64,000 nt of DNA from Pseudomonas putida. Its GTDB lineage: Bacteria > Pseudomonadota > Gammaproteobacteria > Pseudomonadales > Pseudomonadaceae. This document shows positions 39,512-47,948 of the stretch, one piece after another. Where the stretch lies: positions 496,001 to 560,000 of the forward strand of contig NZ_CP026115.2 of the NCBI RefSeq assembly GCF_009883635.2, read 5' to 3'. The position numbers and the translations under genes were made by a program. Numbering within the stretch: the stretch's first letter is position 1; each line of letters starts with the position of its first letter. Under the pieces are notes generated by a model that did not search any database, had not been told where the DNA came from, and worked only from the letters and a program-made list of their open reading frames with translations.

Positions 39512-40060
39512 ATGTTCAAGTATATCGGCGACATCGTTAAGGGCACCGGCACCCAGCTGCGCAGCCTGGCAATGGTGTTCTCCCACGGGTTCCGCAAGCG
39601 CGACACCCTGCAGTACCCCGAAGAACCCGTGTACCTGCCGCCGCGCTACCGCGGCCGCATCGTCCTCACCCGCGACCCCGATGGCGAGGAGCGCTGCGTA
39701 GCGTGCAACCTCTGCGCGGTGGCCTGCCCGGTCGGCTGCATCTCGCTGCAGAAGGCCGAGACCGAGGACGGCCGCTGGTACCCGGAGTTCTTCCGCATCA
39801 ACTTCTCGCGCTGCATCTTCTGCGGCCTGTGTGAAGAAGCGTGCCCGACCACCGCGATCCAGCTGACTCCGGATTTCGAAATGGCCGAGTTCAAGCGTCA
39901 GGACCTGGTGTACGAGAAAGAAGATCTGCTGATCTCCGGCCCCGGCAAGAACCCTGACTACAACTTCTACCGTGTTGCGGGTATGGCGATCGCTGGCAAG
40001 CCGAAGGGCTCTGCACAGAACGAAGCCGAGCCGATCAACGTGAAGAGCTTGCTCCCATAA
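39512..40060 (+). CDS. nuoI: NADH-quinone oxidoreductase subunit I
   Basis: Ferredoxin-like subunit with clusters N6a and N6b. 182 residues with two 4Fe-4S motifs, [15 protein letters not shown] (about 64-78) and [12 protein letters not shown] (about 103-114). An amphipathic N-terminal helix contacts the membrane arm. Ten bases separate it from nuoJ. Confidence 0.96.
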   Translation: MFKYIGDIVKGTGTQLRSLAMVFSHGFRKRDTLQYPEEPVYLPPRYRGRIVLTRDPDGEERCVACNLCAVACPVGCISLQKAETEDGRWYPEFFRINFSRCIFCGLCEEACPTTAIQLTPDFEMAEFKRQDLVYEKEDLLISGPGKNPDYNFYRVAGMAIAGKPKGSAQNEAEPINVKSLLP

Positions 40061-40070
40061 GGACAGAAAG

Positions 40071-40571
40071 ATGGAATTCGCTTTCTACTTCGCATCCGGG
40101 ATCGCCGTGGTCTCCACCCTTCGGGTGGTGACCGGCACCAACCCCGTGCACGCCTTGCTGTACCTGATCATCTCGCTGATTTCCGTCGCGATGATCTTCT
40201 TCGCCCTGGGTGCGCCGTTCGCCGGTGCCCTGGAAGTGATCGCCTACGCCGGCGCCATCATGGTGCTGTTCGTGTTCGTGGTGATGATGCTCAACCTCGG
40301 GCCGGCCTCGGTCGCCCAGGAGCGGGGCTGGCTCAAGCCCGGCATCTGGGCCGGGCCGGTGATCCTGGCCGCCCTGCTGCTGCTGGAGCTGCTGTACGTG
40401 CTGTTCGTCTCGCCGAGCGGCGCGGCCATCAGCGGTACCACCGTCAGCCCGAAAGAAGTGGGTATCAGCCTGTTCGGCCCGTACCTGCTGGTGGTCGAAC
40501 TGGCCTCGATGCTGCTGCTCGCTGCAGCCGTCACCGCCTTCCACCTGGGCCGCAACGAGGCGAAGGAGTAA
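40071..40571 (+). CDS. nuoJ: NADH-quinone oxidoreductase subunit J
   Basis: Membrane-arm subunit of 166 residues with five membrane segments, including [20 protein letters not shown] (about 50-69), whose helix with a pi-bulge takes part in coupling. Tightly spaced before nuoK (three bases). Confidence 0.95.
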   Translation: MEFAFYFASGIAVVSTLRVVTGTNPVHALLYLIISLISVAMIFFALGAPFAGALEVIAYAGAIMVLFVFVVMMLNLGPASVAQERGWLKPGIWAGPVILAALLLLELLYVLFVSPSGAAISGTTVSPKEVGISLFGPYLLVVELASMLLLAAAVTAFHLGRNEAKE

Positions 40572-40574
40572 ATC

Positions 40575-40883
40575 ATGGGTGCTATCCCTCTCGAGCATGG
40601 TCTGGCAGTCGCCGGCATCCTGTTCTGCTTAGGTCTGGTTGGCCTGATGGTCCGCCGCAACATCCTCTTCGTGCTCATGAGCCTGGAAGTCATGATGAAC
40701 GCCTCTGCCCTGGCGTTCATCGTCGCCGGTGCCCGTTGGGTCCAGCCCGACGGCCAGGTGATGTTCATTCTGGTGATCAGCCTGGCAGCCGCCGAGGCCA
40801 GCATTGGCCTGGCGATCCTGCTGCAGCTGTATCGCCGCTTCCACACTCTCGACATCGATGCTGCCAGTGAGATGCGCGGATGA
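40575..40883 (+). CDS. nuoK: NADH-quinone oxidoreductase subunit K
   Basis: Small membrane subunit of 102 residues with three helices carrying the conserved glutamates (SLEVMMNA about 38 and [10 protein letters not shown] about 71). The stop overlaps the start of nuoL by four bases. Confidence 0.96.
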
Positions 40884-42733
40884 ACCTTATCTTCCTGACT
40901 TTCGTCTTCCCCCTCATCGGCTTCCTGCTGCTGTCGTTCTCGCGCGGGCGGTTCTCGGAGAACCTGTCCGCGTTGATCGGCGTCGGCTCGGTCGGCCTCT
41001 CGGCCGCCGTGGCCGCCTATGTCATCTGGCAATTCAACGTCGCCCCGCCTGAGGGCGGCGCCTACAGCCAGCTGCTGTGGCAGTGGATGTCGGTGGATGG
41101 CTTTGCGCCCAACTTCACCCTGTATGTCGACGGTCTGTCCGTCACCATGCTCGGCGTGGTCACCGGTGTCGGCTTCCTGATCCACCTGTTCGCCTCCTGG
41201 TACATGCGTGGCGAAGCCGGTTATTCGCGCTTCTTCTCGTACACCAACCTGTTCATCGCCAGCATGCTGTTCCTGGTCCTCGGCGATAACCTGCTGTTCA
41301 TCTACTTCGGCTGGGAAGGCGTGGGCCTGTGCTCGTACCTGTTGATCGGTTTCTACTACAGCAACCGCAACAACGGTAACGCGGCACTCAAGGCGTTCAT
41401 CGTCACCCGCATCGGCGACGTGTTCATGGCCATCGGCCTGTTCATCCTGTTCGCCCAGCTGGGTACCCTGAACGTGCAGGAACTGCTGGTGCTGGCACCG
41501 CAGAAGTTCCAGGCTGGCGACACCTGGATGGTACTGGCGACCCTGATGCTGCTGGGTGGCGCGGTCGGTAAGTCGGCCCAGCTGCCACTGCAGACCTGGC
41601 TGGCCGATGCGATGGCAGGCCCGACCCCGGTTTCGGCACTGATCCACGCGGCAACCATGGTGACCGCGGGCGTGTACCTGATCGCCCGTACCAACGGCCT
41701 GTTCCTGCTGGCGCCGGACATCCTGCACCTGGTGGGTGTGGTGGGTGGCGTGACCCTGGTACTGGCCGGCTTCGCCGCGCTGGTACAGACCGACATCAAG
41801 CGTATCCTCGCCTACTCGACCATGAGCCAGATCGGCTACATGTTCCTGGCCCTGGGCGTTGGCGCCTGGGACGCGGCGATCTTCCACCTGATGACCCACG
41901 CCTTCTTCAAGGCCCTGCTGTTCCTTGCCTCCGGTGCAGTGATCGTTGCCTGCCACCACGAGCAGAACATCTTCAAGATGGGCGGCCTGTGGAAGAAACT
42001 GCCACTGGCCTACGCCAGCTTCGTGGTCGGTGGCGCTGCCCTGGCGGCCCTGCCGATCGTGACCGTGGGCTTCTACTCCAAGGACGAGATCCTCTGGGAA
42101 GCCTTCGCCAGCGGCAACACCGGCCTGCTGTATGCCGGCCTGGTCGGCGCGTTCATGACCTCGCTGTACACCTTCCGCCTGATCTTCATCGCCTTCCACG
42201 GCGAAGCCAAGACCGAAGCCCATGCTGGCCACGGCATCAGCCACTGGCTGCCGCTGGGCGTGCTGATCGTGCTGTCGACCTTCGTCGGCGCCTGGATCAC
42301 CCCGCCGCTGGCAGGTGTGCTGCCGGAAAGCGCCGGCCATGCCGGTGGCGAAGCCAAGCACGCGCTGGAGATCACCTCCGGTGCCATCGCCATCGCTGGC
42401 ATCCTGCTGTCGGCCCTGCTGTTCCTCGGCAAGCGCCGCTTCGTCAGCGCCGTGGCCAACAGCGGCATCGGTCGCGTGCTGTCGGCCTGGTGGTTCGCCG
42501 CCTGGGGCTTCGACTGGATCTACGACAAGCTGTTCGTCAAACCTTACCTGCTGATCAGCCACGTCCTGCGCAAGGATCCGGTTGACCGCAGCATCGGCCT
42601 GATCCCTCGCCTGGCTCGCGGCGGCAACGTCGCCATGAGCAAGACCGAGACCGGCCAGCTGCGCTGGTACACCGCTTCGATCGCCGTTGGCGCAGTGCTG
42701 GTACTCGGCGCTGTGGTAGTGGCAGCGGTATGA
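40880..42733 (+). CDS. nuoL: NADH-quinone oxidoreductase subunit L
   Basis: Antiporter-like proton channel at the distal end of the membrane arm, 617 residues with many membrane segments and the long lateral helix at the C-terminus. [16 protein letters not shown] (about 142-157) carries the key glutamate and [15 protein letters not shown] (about 229-243) the lysine region. A 49-base gap precedes nuoM. Confidence 0.96.
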
Positions 42734-42782
42734 CCATGAACTTTGCGAACCTTGCGACTCTGCGAAAGGAAACCAACCCGTC

Positions 42783-44315
42783 ATGATTTTGCCTTGGCTG
42801 ATCCTGATCCCCTTCATCGGCGGCCTGCTGTGCTGGCTGGGTGAGCGCTTCGGCGCCACCCTGCCGCGCTGGATCGCGCTGCTGACCATGTCCCTGCTGC
42901 TCGGCATCGGCCTCTGGCTGTGGGCCCACGGCGACTACACCCTGGCCCCTGCCCCGGGCGCCGAACCCCACTGGGCAGTGGAATACAAAGTCCAGTGGAT
43001 CCAGCGCTTCGGCATCAGCATCCACCTGGCCCTCGACGGCCTGTCGCTGCTGATGATCCTGCTCACCGGCCTGCTCGGTGTGCTGTCGGTGCTGTGCTCC
43101 TGGAAAGAGATCCAGCGCCACGTCGGCTTCTTCCACCTCAACCTGATGTGGATCCTCGGCGGCGTGGTCGGTGTGTTCCTGGCCCTGGACCTGTTCCTGT
43201 TCTTCTTCTTCTGGGAAATGATGCTGGTGCCGATGTACTTCCTCATCGCGCTCTGGGGTCACAGCTCGGCAGACGGCAAGAAGACCCGGATTTACGCGGC
43301 GACCAAGTTCTTCATCTTCACCCAGGCCAGCGGCCTGATCATGCTGGTGGCGATTCTGGGCCTGGTGCTGGTCAACTACAGCAACACCGGCGTGATCACT
43401 TTCAACTACAGCGACCTGCTCAAGGCACAGCTGCCAGCCGGTACCGAGTACCTGCTGATGCTGGGCTTCTTCATCGCCTTCGCGGTGAAGCTGCCGGTGG
43501 TACCGTTCCACTCCTGGCTGCCTGACGCTCACGCCCAGGCACCGACCGCAGGCTCCGTGGACCTGGCCGGTATCTTGCTGAAGACTGCGGCCTACGGCCT
43601 GCTGCGCTTCGCCCTGCCGCTGTTCCCGAACGCCTCGGCCGAGTTTGCGCCGATCGCCATGAGCCTGGGCCTGATCGGTATCTTCTACGGTGCCTTCCTG
43701 GCCTTCGCGCAGACCGACATCAAGCGCCTGATCGCCTTCTCCAGCGTCTCGCACATGGGCTTCGTGCTGATCGGTATCTACTCCGGCAGCCAGCAGGCCC
43801 TGCAAGGCGCGGTGATCCAGATGCTGGCCCACGGCCTGTCGGCTGCCGCGCTGTTCATCCTGTCCGGCCAGCTGTACGAGCGCCTGCACACCCGTGACAT
43901 GCGTCAGATGGGCGGCCTGTGGCACCGCATCGCCTACCTGCCGGCCATCAGCCTGTTCTTCGCCGCGGCGTCGCTGGGCCTGCCAGGCACCGGCAACTTC
44001 GTCGGTGAGTTCCTGATCCTGATCGGCAGCTTCGTGCATGTACCGTGGATCACCGTGATCGCCACCACCGGCCTGGTGTTCGGTTCGGTATATTCGCTGA
44101 TCATGATCCACCGCGCCTACTTCGGCCCGGCCAAGGCCGACACCGTGCTGGCCGGCATGGACGGTCGCGAGCTGATCATGGTCCTCGGCCTTGCCGGGCT
44201 GCTGATCCTGCTGGGCGTGTATCCACAGCCGTTCCTCGACACCTCTGCCGCCACCATGAGTGGTGTGCAGCAGTGGCTCGGTTCCGCTTTCACTCAACTC
44301 GCTTCGGCCCGGTAA
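42783..44315 (+). CDS. nuoM: NADH-quinone oxidoreductase subunit M
   Basis: Antiporter-like proton channel, 510 residues. [15 protein letters not shown] (about 139-153) has the conserved glutamate, and [19 protein letters not shown] (about 231-249) the lysine/histidine region. Seven bases separate it from the nuoN ATG. Confidence 0.96.
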   Translation: MILPWLILIPFIGGLLCWLGERFGATLPRWIALLTMSLLLGIGLWLWAHGDYTLAPAPGAEPHWAVEYKVQWIQRFGISIHLALDGLSLLMILLTGLLGVLSVLCSWKEIQRHVGFFHLNLMWILGGVVGVFLALDLFLFFFFWEMMLVPMYFLIALWGHSSADGKKTRIYAATKFFIFTQASGLIMLVAILGLVLVNYSNTGVITFNYSDLLKAQLPAGTEYLLMLGFFIAFAVKLPVVPFHSWLPDAHAQAPTAGSVDLAGILLKTAAYGLLRFALPLFPNASAEFAPIAMSLGLIGIFYGAFLAFAQTDIKRLIAFSSVSHMGFVLIGIYSGSQQALQGAVIQMLAHGLSAAALFILSGQLYERLHTRDMRQMGGLWHRIAYLPAISLFFAAASLGLPGTGNFVGEFLILIGSFVHVPWITVIATTGLVFGSVYSLIMIHRAYFGPAKADTVLAGMDGRELIMVLGLAGLLILLGVYPQPFLDTSAATMSGVQQWLGSAFTQLASAR

Positions 44316-44322
44316 GAGCGCT

Positions 44323-45792
44323 ATGGAATTCACCACTCAACACTTCATCGCATTGGCGCCGATGCTGATCACCACCATCACCACGGTGGTGGTGATGCTG
44401 GCGATCGCCTGGAAGCGCAACCACTCGCAGACCTTCCTGTTGTCCACCGTGGGCCTGAACCTGGCCCTGCTGTCGATCCTGCCGGCGCTGAAGGTCGCGC
44501 CGTTGGCGGTGACCTCGCTGGTCACCATCGACAAGTTCGCCTGCCTGTACATGGCGATCATCCTGGTCGCCACGCTGGCCTGCGTCACCCTCGCCCACGC
44601 CTACCTCGGCGAGGGCTCCAAGGGCTTCCCGGGCAACCGTGAAGAGCTGTACCTGCTGCTGCTGATGTCTGCCCTCGGTGGCCTGGTGCTGGTCAGCGCC
44701 AACCACCTGGCCGGCCTGTTCATCGGCCTGGAGCTGCTGTCGGTACCGGTCTACGGCCTGGTGGCATATGCGTTCTTCAACAAGCGCTCGCTGGAGGCCG
44801 GCATCAAGTACATGGTGCTGTCGGCCGCCGGCTCCGCCTTCCTGCTGTTCGGCATGGCCCTGCTGTACGCCGACGCTGGCAGCCTGACCTTCGACCAGCT
44901 GGGCAAGGCGCTGGCCGCCACCAGCATGCCAAGCCTGCTGGCCCAGCTGGGCCTGGGCATGATGCTGGTAGGCCTGGCCTTCAAGCTGTCGCTGGTACCG
45001 TTCCACCTGTGGACCCCGGACGTATACGAAGGCGCCCCGGCGCCGGTCGCTGCGTTCCTGGCCACCGCCAGCAAGGTTGCCGTATTCGCCGTGGTCGTGC
45101 GCCTGTTCATGCTCTCCCCTGCCGCCAGCAGCGGCGTGCTGAGCACCATCCTGGCCGTCATCGCCGTGGCATCGATCCTGATCGGTAACCTGCTGGCGCT
45201 GACCCAGAGCAACCTCAAGCGCCTGCTCGGTTACTCGTCTATCGCCCACTTCGGCTACCTGGTCATCGCCCTGGTCGCCAGCAAGGGCCTGGCCCTGGAA
45301 GCCATGGGCGTGTACCTGGTCACCTACGTGATCACCAGCCTCGGCGCCTTCGGTGTCATCACCCTGATGTCCTCGCCTTACGGCGGGCGCGACGCCGACG
45401 CGCTGTACGAGTACCGCGGCCTGTTCTGGCGCCGCCCGTACCTGACTGCGGTACTGACCGTGATGATGCTGTCGCTGGCGGGCATCCCGCTGACCGCCGG
45501 CTTCATCGGCAAGTTCTACATCATCGCCACCGGCGTCGAGTCGCAGCTGTGGTGGCTGGTCGGTGCCTTGGTGATCGGTAGCGCCATCGGTGTGTACTAC
45601 TACCTGCGCGTCATGGTCACCCTGTACCTGGTCGAGCCGAACCTGCGTCGCCACGACGCCCCGCTGAAGTGGGAACAGCGCACCGGCGGCGTGATGCTGC
45701 TGGCCATCGCCATTCTCGCCTTCGTCCTGGGTGTTTACCCGCAGCCACTGCTGGAAATGGTCCAGCACGCCGGCCTGCAACTGCTTGGCTGA
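44323..45792 (+). CDS. nuoN: NADH-quinone oxidoreductase subunit N
   Basis: Third antiporter-like subunit, 489 residues, last gene of the operon. [17 protein letters not shown] (about 132-148) and [20 protein letters not shown] (about 222-241) are diagnostic. The ATG at 44323 was chosen because it starts the first membrane helix; an in-frame GTG/ATG further upstream would overlap nuoM by 56 bases. Confidence 0.95.
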   Translation: MEFTTQHFIALAPMLITTITTVVVMLAIAWKRNHSQTFLLSTVGLNLALLSILPALKVAPLAVTSLVTIDKFACLYMAIILVATLACVTLAHAYLGEGSKGFPGNREELYLLLLMSALGGLVLVSANHLAGLFIGLELLSVPVYGLVAYAFFNKRSLEAGIKYMVLSAAGSAFLLFGMALLYADAGSLTFDQLGKALAATSMPSLLAQLGLGMMLVGLAFKLSLVPFHLWTPDVYEGAPAPVAAFLATASKVAVFAVVVRLFMLSPAASSGVLSTILAVIAVASILIGNLLALTQSNLKRLLGYSSIAHFGYLVIALVASKGLALEAMGVYLVTYVITSLGAFGVITLMSSPYGGRDADALYEYRGLFWRRPYLTAVLTVMMLSLAGIPLTAGFIGKFYIIATGVESQLWWLVGALVIGSAIGVYYYLRVMVTLYLVEPNLRRHDAPLKWEQRTGGVMLLAIAILAFVLGVYPQPLLEMVQHAGLQLLG

Positions 45793-45810
45793 TCACAGCT
45801 GAAAAACAAA

Positions 45811-45837
45811 CACCCCGCACATGCGGGGTGTTTTTTT
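45811..45837. terminator. bidirectional terminator after nuoN
   Basis: CACCCCGC-ACAT-GCGGGGTG followed by a run of seven T on the + strand and preceded by an A-rich stretch, so it can end both the nuo operon and the convergent ogr-like gene, whose stop codon lies at its edge. Confidence 0.95.
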
Positions 45838-46141
45838 ATCTGCGTTTGGTGGCCGCCTCGATGGGTTTTCCCAGCCCTGGGCCATCCGGCGAGCCTTCAT
45901 TGCGCGCCAGCACTGCAGACTTGCGCAACTCCTTGCTGGCCGAAGGCAAGTGCACTTCCGGGTTGGGCATGCCACTGGGCGAAAGTTCGTGGGTCATTTC
46001 AAACTCTGCCCTCACTGACCAGCCACAGGCCTCATTGATACATTGCAAGTAGGCAACGCGCAGGAAGACATGCCGACCTTCACTGGTCCGGATACGCATG
46101 CGGCTGTTGCAGTGGGGGCAGACAAGCTTGTAGGTACTCAC
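45836..46141 (-). CDS. Ogr/Delta-like zinc finger protein
   Basis: 101-residue protein of the P2 Ogr/P4 Delta family, which activate phage late promoters by contacting RNA polymerase. Four cysteines in CPHC (8-11) and CINEACGWS (about 34-42) form the predicted zinc site, with the arginine-rich RMRIRTSEG between. The C-terminal tail of about 50 residues is longer than P2 Ogr. The start is GTG at 46141, overlapping the TGA of a 37-codon upstream frame (GTGA), so translation is probably coupled. It is one of several P2-like remnants here. Confidence 0.8.
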   Translation of the reverse strand: MSTYKLVCPHCNSRMRIRTSEGRHVFLRVAYLQCINEACGWSVRAEFEMTHELSPSGMPNPEVHLPSASKELRKSAVLARNEGSPDGPGLGKPIEAATKRR

Positions 46142-46251
46142 GCAAAGTACCTGCGCGTGCTGCTTGCCCCATCAGGCTGTAAGAAAAGCCCGCTACCGGC
46201 CTGAGCATTGGCTACGGTATTAGAAAGGTTTTTCATCATCTTACGTCTCAT
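46138..46251 (-). CDS. putative 37-residue protein coupled to the ogr-like gene
   Basis: Small frame starting MRRKMMKNLSNTVANAQ. It has a strong ribosome site on the minus strand (GAGGAGA, complement of 46261-46267) nine bases before its ATG, and its stop codon overlaps the GTG of the ogr-like gene by four bases. It could be a translated leader controlling Ogr synthesis or a small phage protein. No homologue is recognised; support is the ribosome site and the overlap only. Confidence 0.5.
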   Translation of the reverse strand: MRRKMMKNLSNTVANAQAGSGLFLQPDGASSTRRYFA

Positions 46252-46271
46252 GCCAAGATATCTCCTCAAAT

Positions 46272-46300
46272 TGAATGGCAAATATTCATAAAGAGTATTT
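46272..46300. promoter_or_regulatory. candidate CI operator between divergent phage genes
   Basis: Two overlapping dyads lie in the AT-rich gap between the repressor gene and the minus-strand small frame: TGAAT-N7-ATTCA (46273-46288 region) and AAATATTC-ATAAA-GAGTATTT (46280-46300, seven of eight positions symmetrical). Their location fits autoregulation by the repressor and repression of the ogr-side promoter. Confidence 0.45.
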
Positions 46301-46342
46301 TAAGCCTATGGAATGTTGTTTAACCAGTCATGGATATTTGTT

Positions 46343-46729
46343 ATGAGTAGCCACTTGTTTGCATCGGTGCTAGCACGCCTCAAGCTACTAACCGAGTCAG
46401 ATACTGACGTTCAGCTGGCCAGAGCATTGAAAGTCAGCCCGCAGACCCTGAGCAGCTGGAAGGTACGTGACAGCATTCCATACTCACTTTGCGTAGACCT
46501 CGCCCGACAGCACGGCTGCTCGCTGGATTGGCTGCTTCTGGGCGAGCGCGATGACAGCCGTGCGGTGGAAAGCCAGGACAGCTGGCAAAGCGACCTGCTC
46601 GGTAGGCTGCGCGAGCTTTCCCATTCAGACCGCCAGTCGGTGCTGCTGTACATCGAAGACAAGCAACGTATGCGTCAGCTCGAGCGGCAATTGCGGGAGC
46701 TGACAAAACACGCCTCTGCGGCACGCTAA
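46343..46729 (+). CDS. phage CI-type repressor, N-terminal domain protein
   Basis: 128-residue helix-turn-helix protein resembling the N-terminal domain of P2-like/CI phage repressors: VQLARALKVSPQTLSSWKVRDSIPY (about 21-45; HTH with SPQTLSSW recognition helix) and the typical CSLDWLLLGE end of the domain (about 57-66). The C-terminal half is a charged helix (LERQLRELTKHA), not a LexA-type protease domain, so it is probably not self-cleaving. The ATG at 46343 was chosen over one ten codons upstream because homologues begin just before the HTH. Its 3' end meets the convergent holin-like gene. Confidence 0.8.
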   Translation: MSSHLFASVLARLKLLTESDTDVQLARALKVSPQTLSSWKVRDSIPYSLCVDLARQHGCSLDWLLLGERDDSRAVESQDSWQSDLLGRLRELSHSDRQSVLLYIEDKQRMRQLERQLRELTKHASAAR

Positions 46730-46731
46730 GA

Positions 46732-47097
46732 TCAGCCCCCTCGGCGGCGCCAGCGCTGGATGAGCTCGCGCAGGTCCACCGAGTCCAGCCAGACCAGTAC
46801 CTTCAAGGTAATAGGGATAACCACTACCGCAGCGGCGAATGCGGCCATGCCGCGGGACAGCATTGGCGCCAACGCGTGCAGCAGCGGCTCGAACAGGTAA
46901 CCGACCCCGAGGGTCAGGAACACCAGCAACACCTGCTTGCGGGCAGTCAGGCGCCTGCGCGATACGATGATGAACCGGTCCCTGGCGGCGCTTACCAGCA
47001 AGGCTCCCAATAGCGCACCGAACAACGCCCTGCCTTCGGTATCCAGCAACTCGTAGAAGGCTGCAATGGCGGCCTCCATCAGGTAGGGCTCATTCAT
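46732..47097 (-). CDS. putative phage holin-like membrane protein
   Basis: 121-residue protein with three hydrophobic segments (about 25-40, 56-76 and 84-104) and a basic C-terminus ending RWRRRGG, the layout of a holin. It overlaps the preceding gpL-like gene by eight bases, as in the late region of P2-like phages, where holin genes follow L and X. Gene X and a lysozyme are missing here. The ATG at 47097 was chosen because earlier codons belong to the overlapping gene. Confidence 0.65.
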   Translation of the reverse strand: MNEPYLMEAAIAAFYELLDTEGRALFGALLGALLVSAARDRFIIVSRRRLTARKQVLLVFLTLGVGYLFEPLLHALAPMLSRGMAAFAAAVVVIPITLKVLVWLDSVDLRELIQRWRRRGG

Positions 47098-47461
47098 GTG
47101 CAGGTTCTCCGCCAGCTGCCGGTCCGGCAAGAAGGCCTCGTCTTACCGCAGCCGCGATGAAGTACCGATAGCAGACCGACAGCGCCCTGCCGTTGGCGTG
47201 CCCGTCCATCTCTTCAAGGCGCCGGTAACCACGGCGACGCAATGCGCTACGCCAACTCGCGAATTCCCTGGCGGCATCGATGGCGGCGAAGCGCACGGCC
47301 AATGCAAGACGTGCCTCACTGACCTCCTCGCCAAGCTGCAGGCATTCACGTAGCACGCTCAGTTCGATGCGTGGCCAGAAGGGATCGTGACTATCAGGGA
47401 ACCGTGAAGCATTGAACGAAGACTTGGTCCGTGATTGCGGGGTTAAGAGTTCTGCACCCAT
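47090..47461 (-). CDS. P2 gpL-like head completion protein
   Basis: 123-residue protein similar in layout to the P2 head completion protein L (169 residues): RIELSVLRECLQLGEEVSEARLALAV, then an AAREFASWR helix, GYRRLEEMDGHANGRAL and a VCYRYFIAAAVRRGLL segment that matches the gpL pattern of a charged helix followed by a tyrosine/alanine-rich helix. The protein is shorter than gpL at the C-terminus. Capsid, portal and terminase genes are absent nearby, so it is a remnant unlikely to act in head assembly. The ATG at 47461 was chosen. Confidence 0.65.
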   Translation of the reverse strand: MGAELLTPQSRTKSSFNASRFPDSHDPFWPRIELSVLRECLQLGEEVSEARLALAVRFAAIDAAREFASWRSALRRRGYRRLEEMDGHANGRALSVCYRYFIAAAVRRGLLAGPAAGGEPAHE

Positions 47462-47472
47462 GTCGTTCCTCT

Positions 47473-47718
47473 CTACTCGGCCAGCATGCCGTAGCGGATG
47501 GCTTTGATGACAGCTGCGACGCGCGTGGGAACATCGAACTTGCGCAGCAGGTTGGAGACGTGGAAGTTCACCGTCGACTCTTTGCACTGCAGGATCTGAC
47601 CGATCTCCCACGAGGTCTTGCCGTAGGCGCACCACAACAGCACTTGCTGTTCACGTGGTGTCAGGTGAATCGGCGCATCGGTATGGCTATCAGGTGTCTG
47701 TCGCAGGTTGGTTTCCAT
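47473..47718 (-). CDS. LuxR-type HTH-only protein
   Basis: 81-residue protein consisting of little more than a GerE/LuxR DNA-binding domain: LTPREQQVLLWCAYGKTSWE (about 19-38) to STVNFHVSNLLRKFDVPTRVAAV (about 48-70). There is no autoinducer or receiver domain. GGGGA lies eight bases before the ATG at 47718. It resembles the C-terminal domain of AHL-type regulators (the KTSWEIG and VNFHV pattern), so it may be a truncated regulator or an autonomous DNA-binding protein. It lies 11 bases upstream of the gpL-like gene. Confidence 0.78.
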   Translation of the reverse strand: METNLRQTPDSHTDAPIHLTPREQQVLLWCAYGKTSWEIGQILQCKESTVNFHVSNLLRKFDVPTRVAAVIKAIRYGMLAE

Positions 47719-47948
47719 CACTGAGTTCCCCAAGTAGTCGCCAGATGGGGCAGCGCGAAGTGCTGCCGCCTATGGGGTCACCTTACGTAGGCCGGCCGTG
47801 CCTGCTCCAGCGATGCAACTTGTAAAGAACCGTCTTACACATCCGTACAACACGAACTACACAGGAAAATTTCTTATCGCCGTGCTTCGATCGGCTTTTC
47901 ACGCGTCACAACGCCGTTGCCCGTCCGCCTATCGCCTGGAGTTGTACG

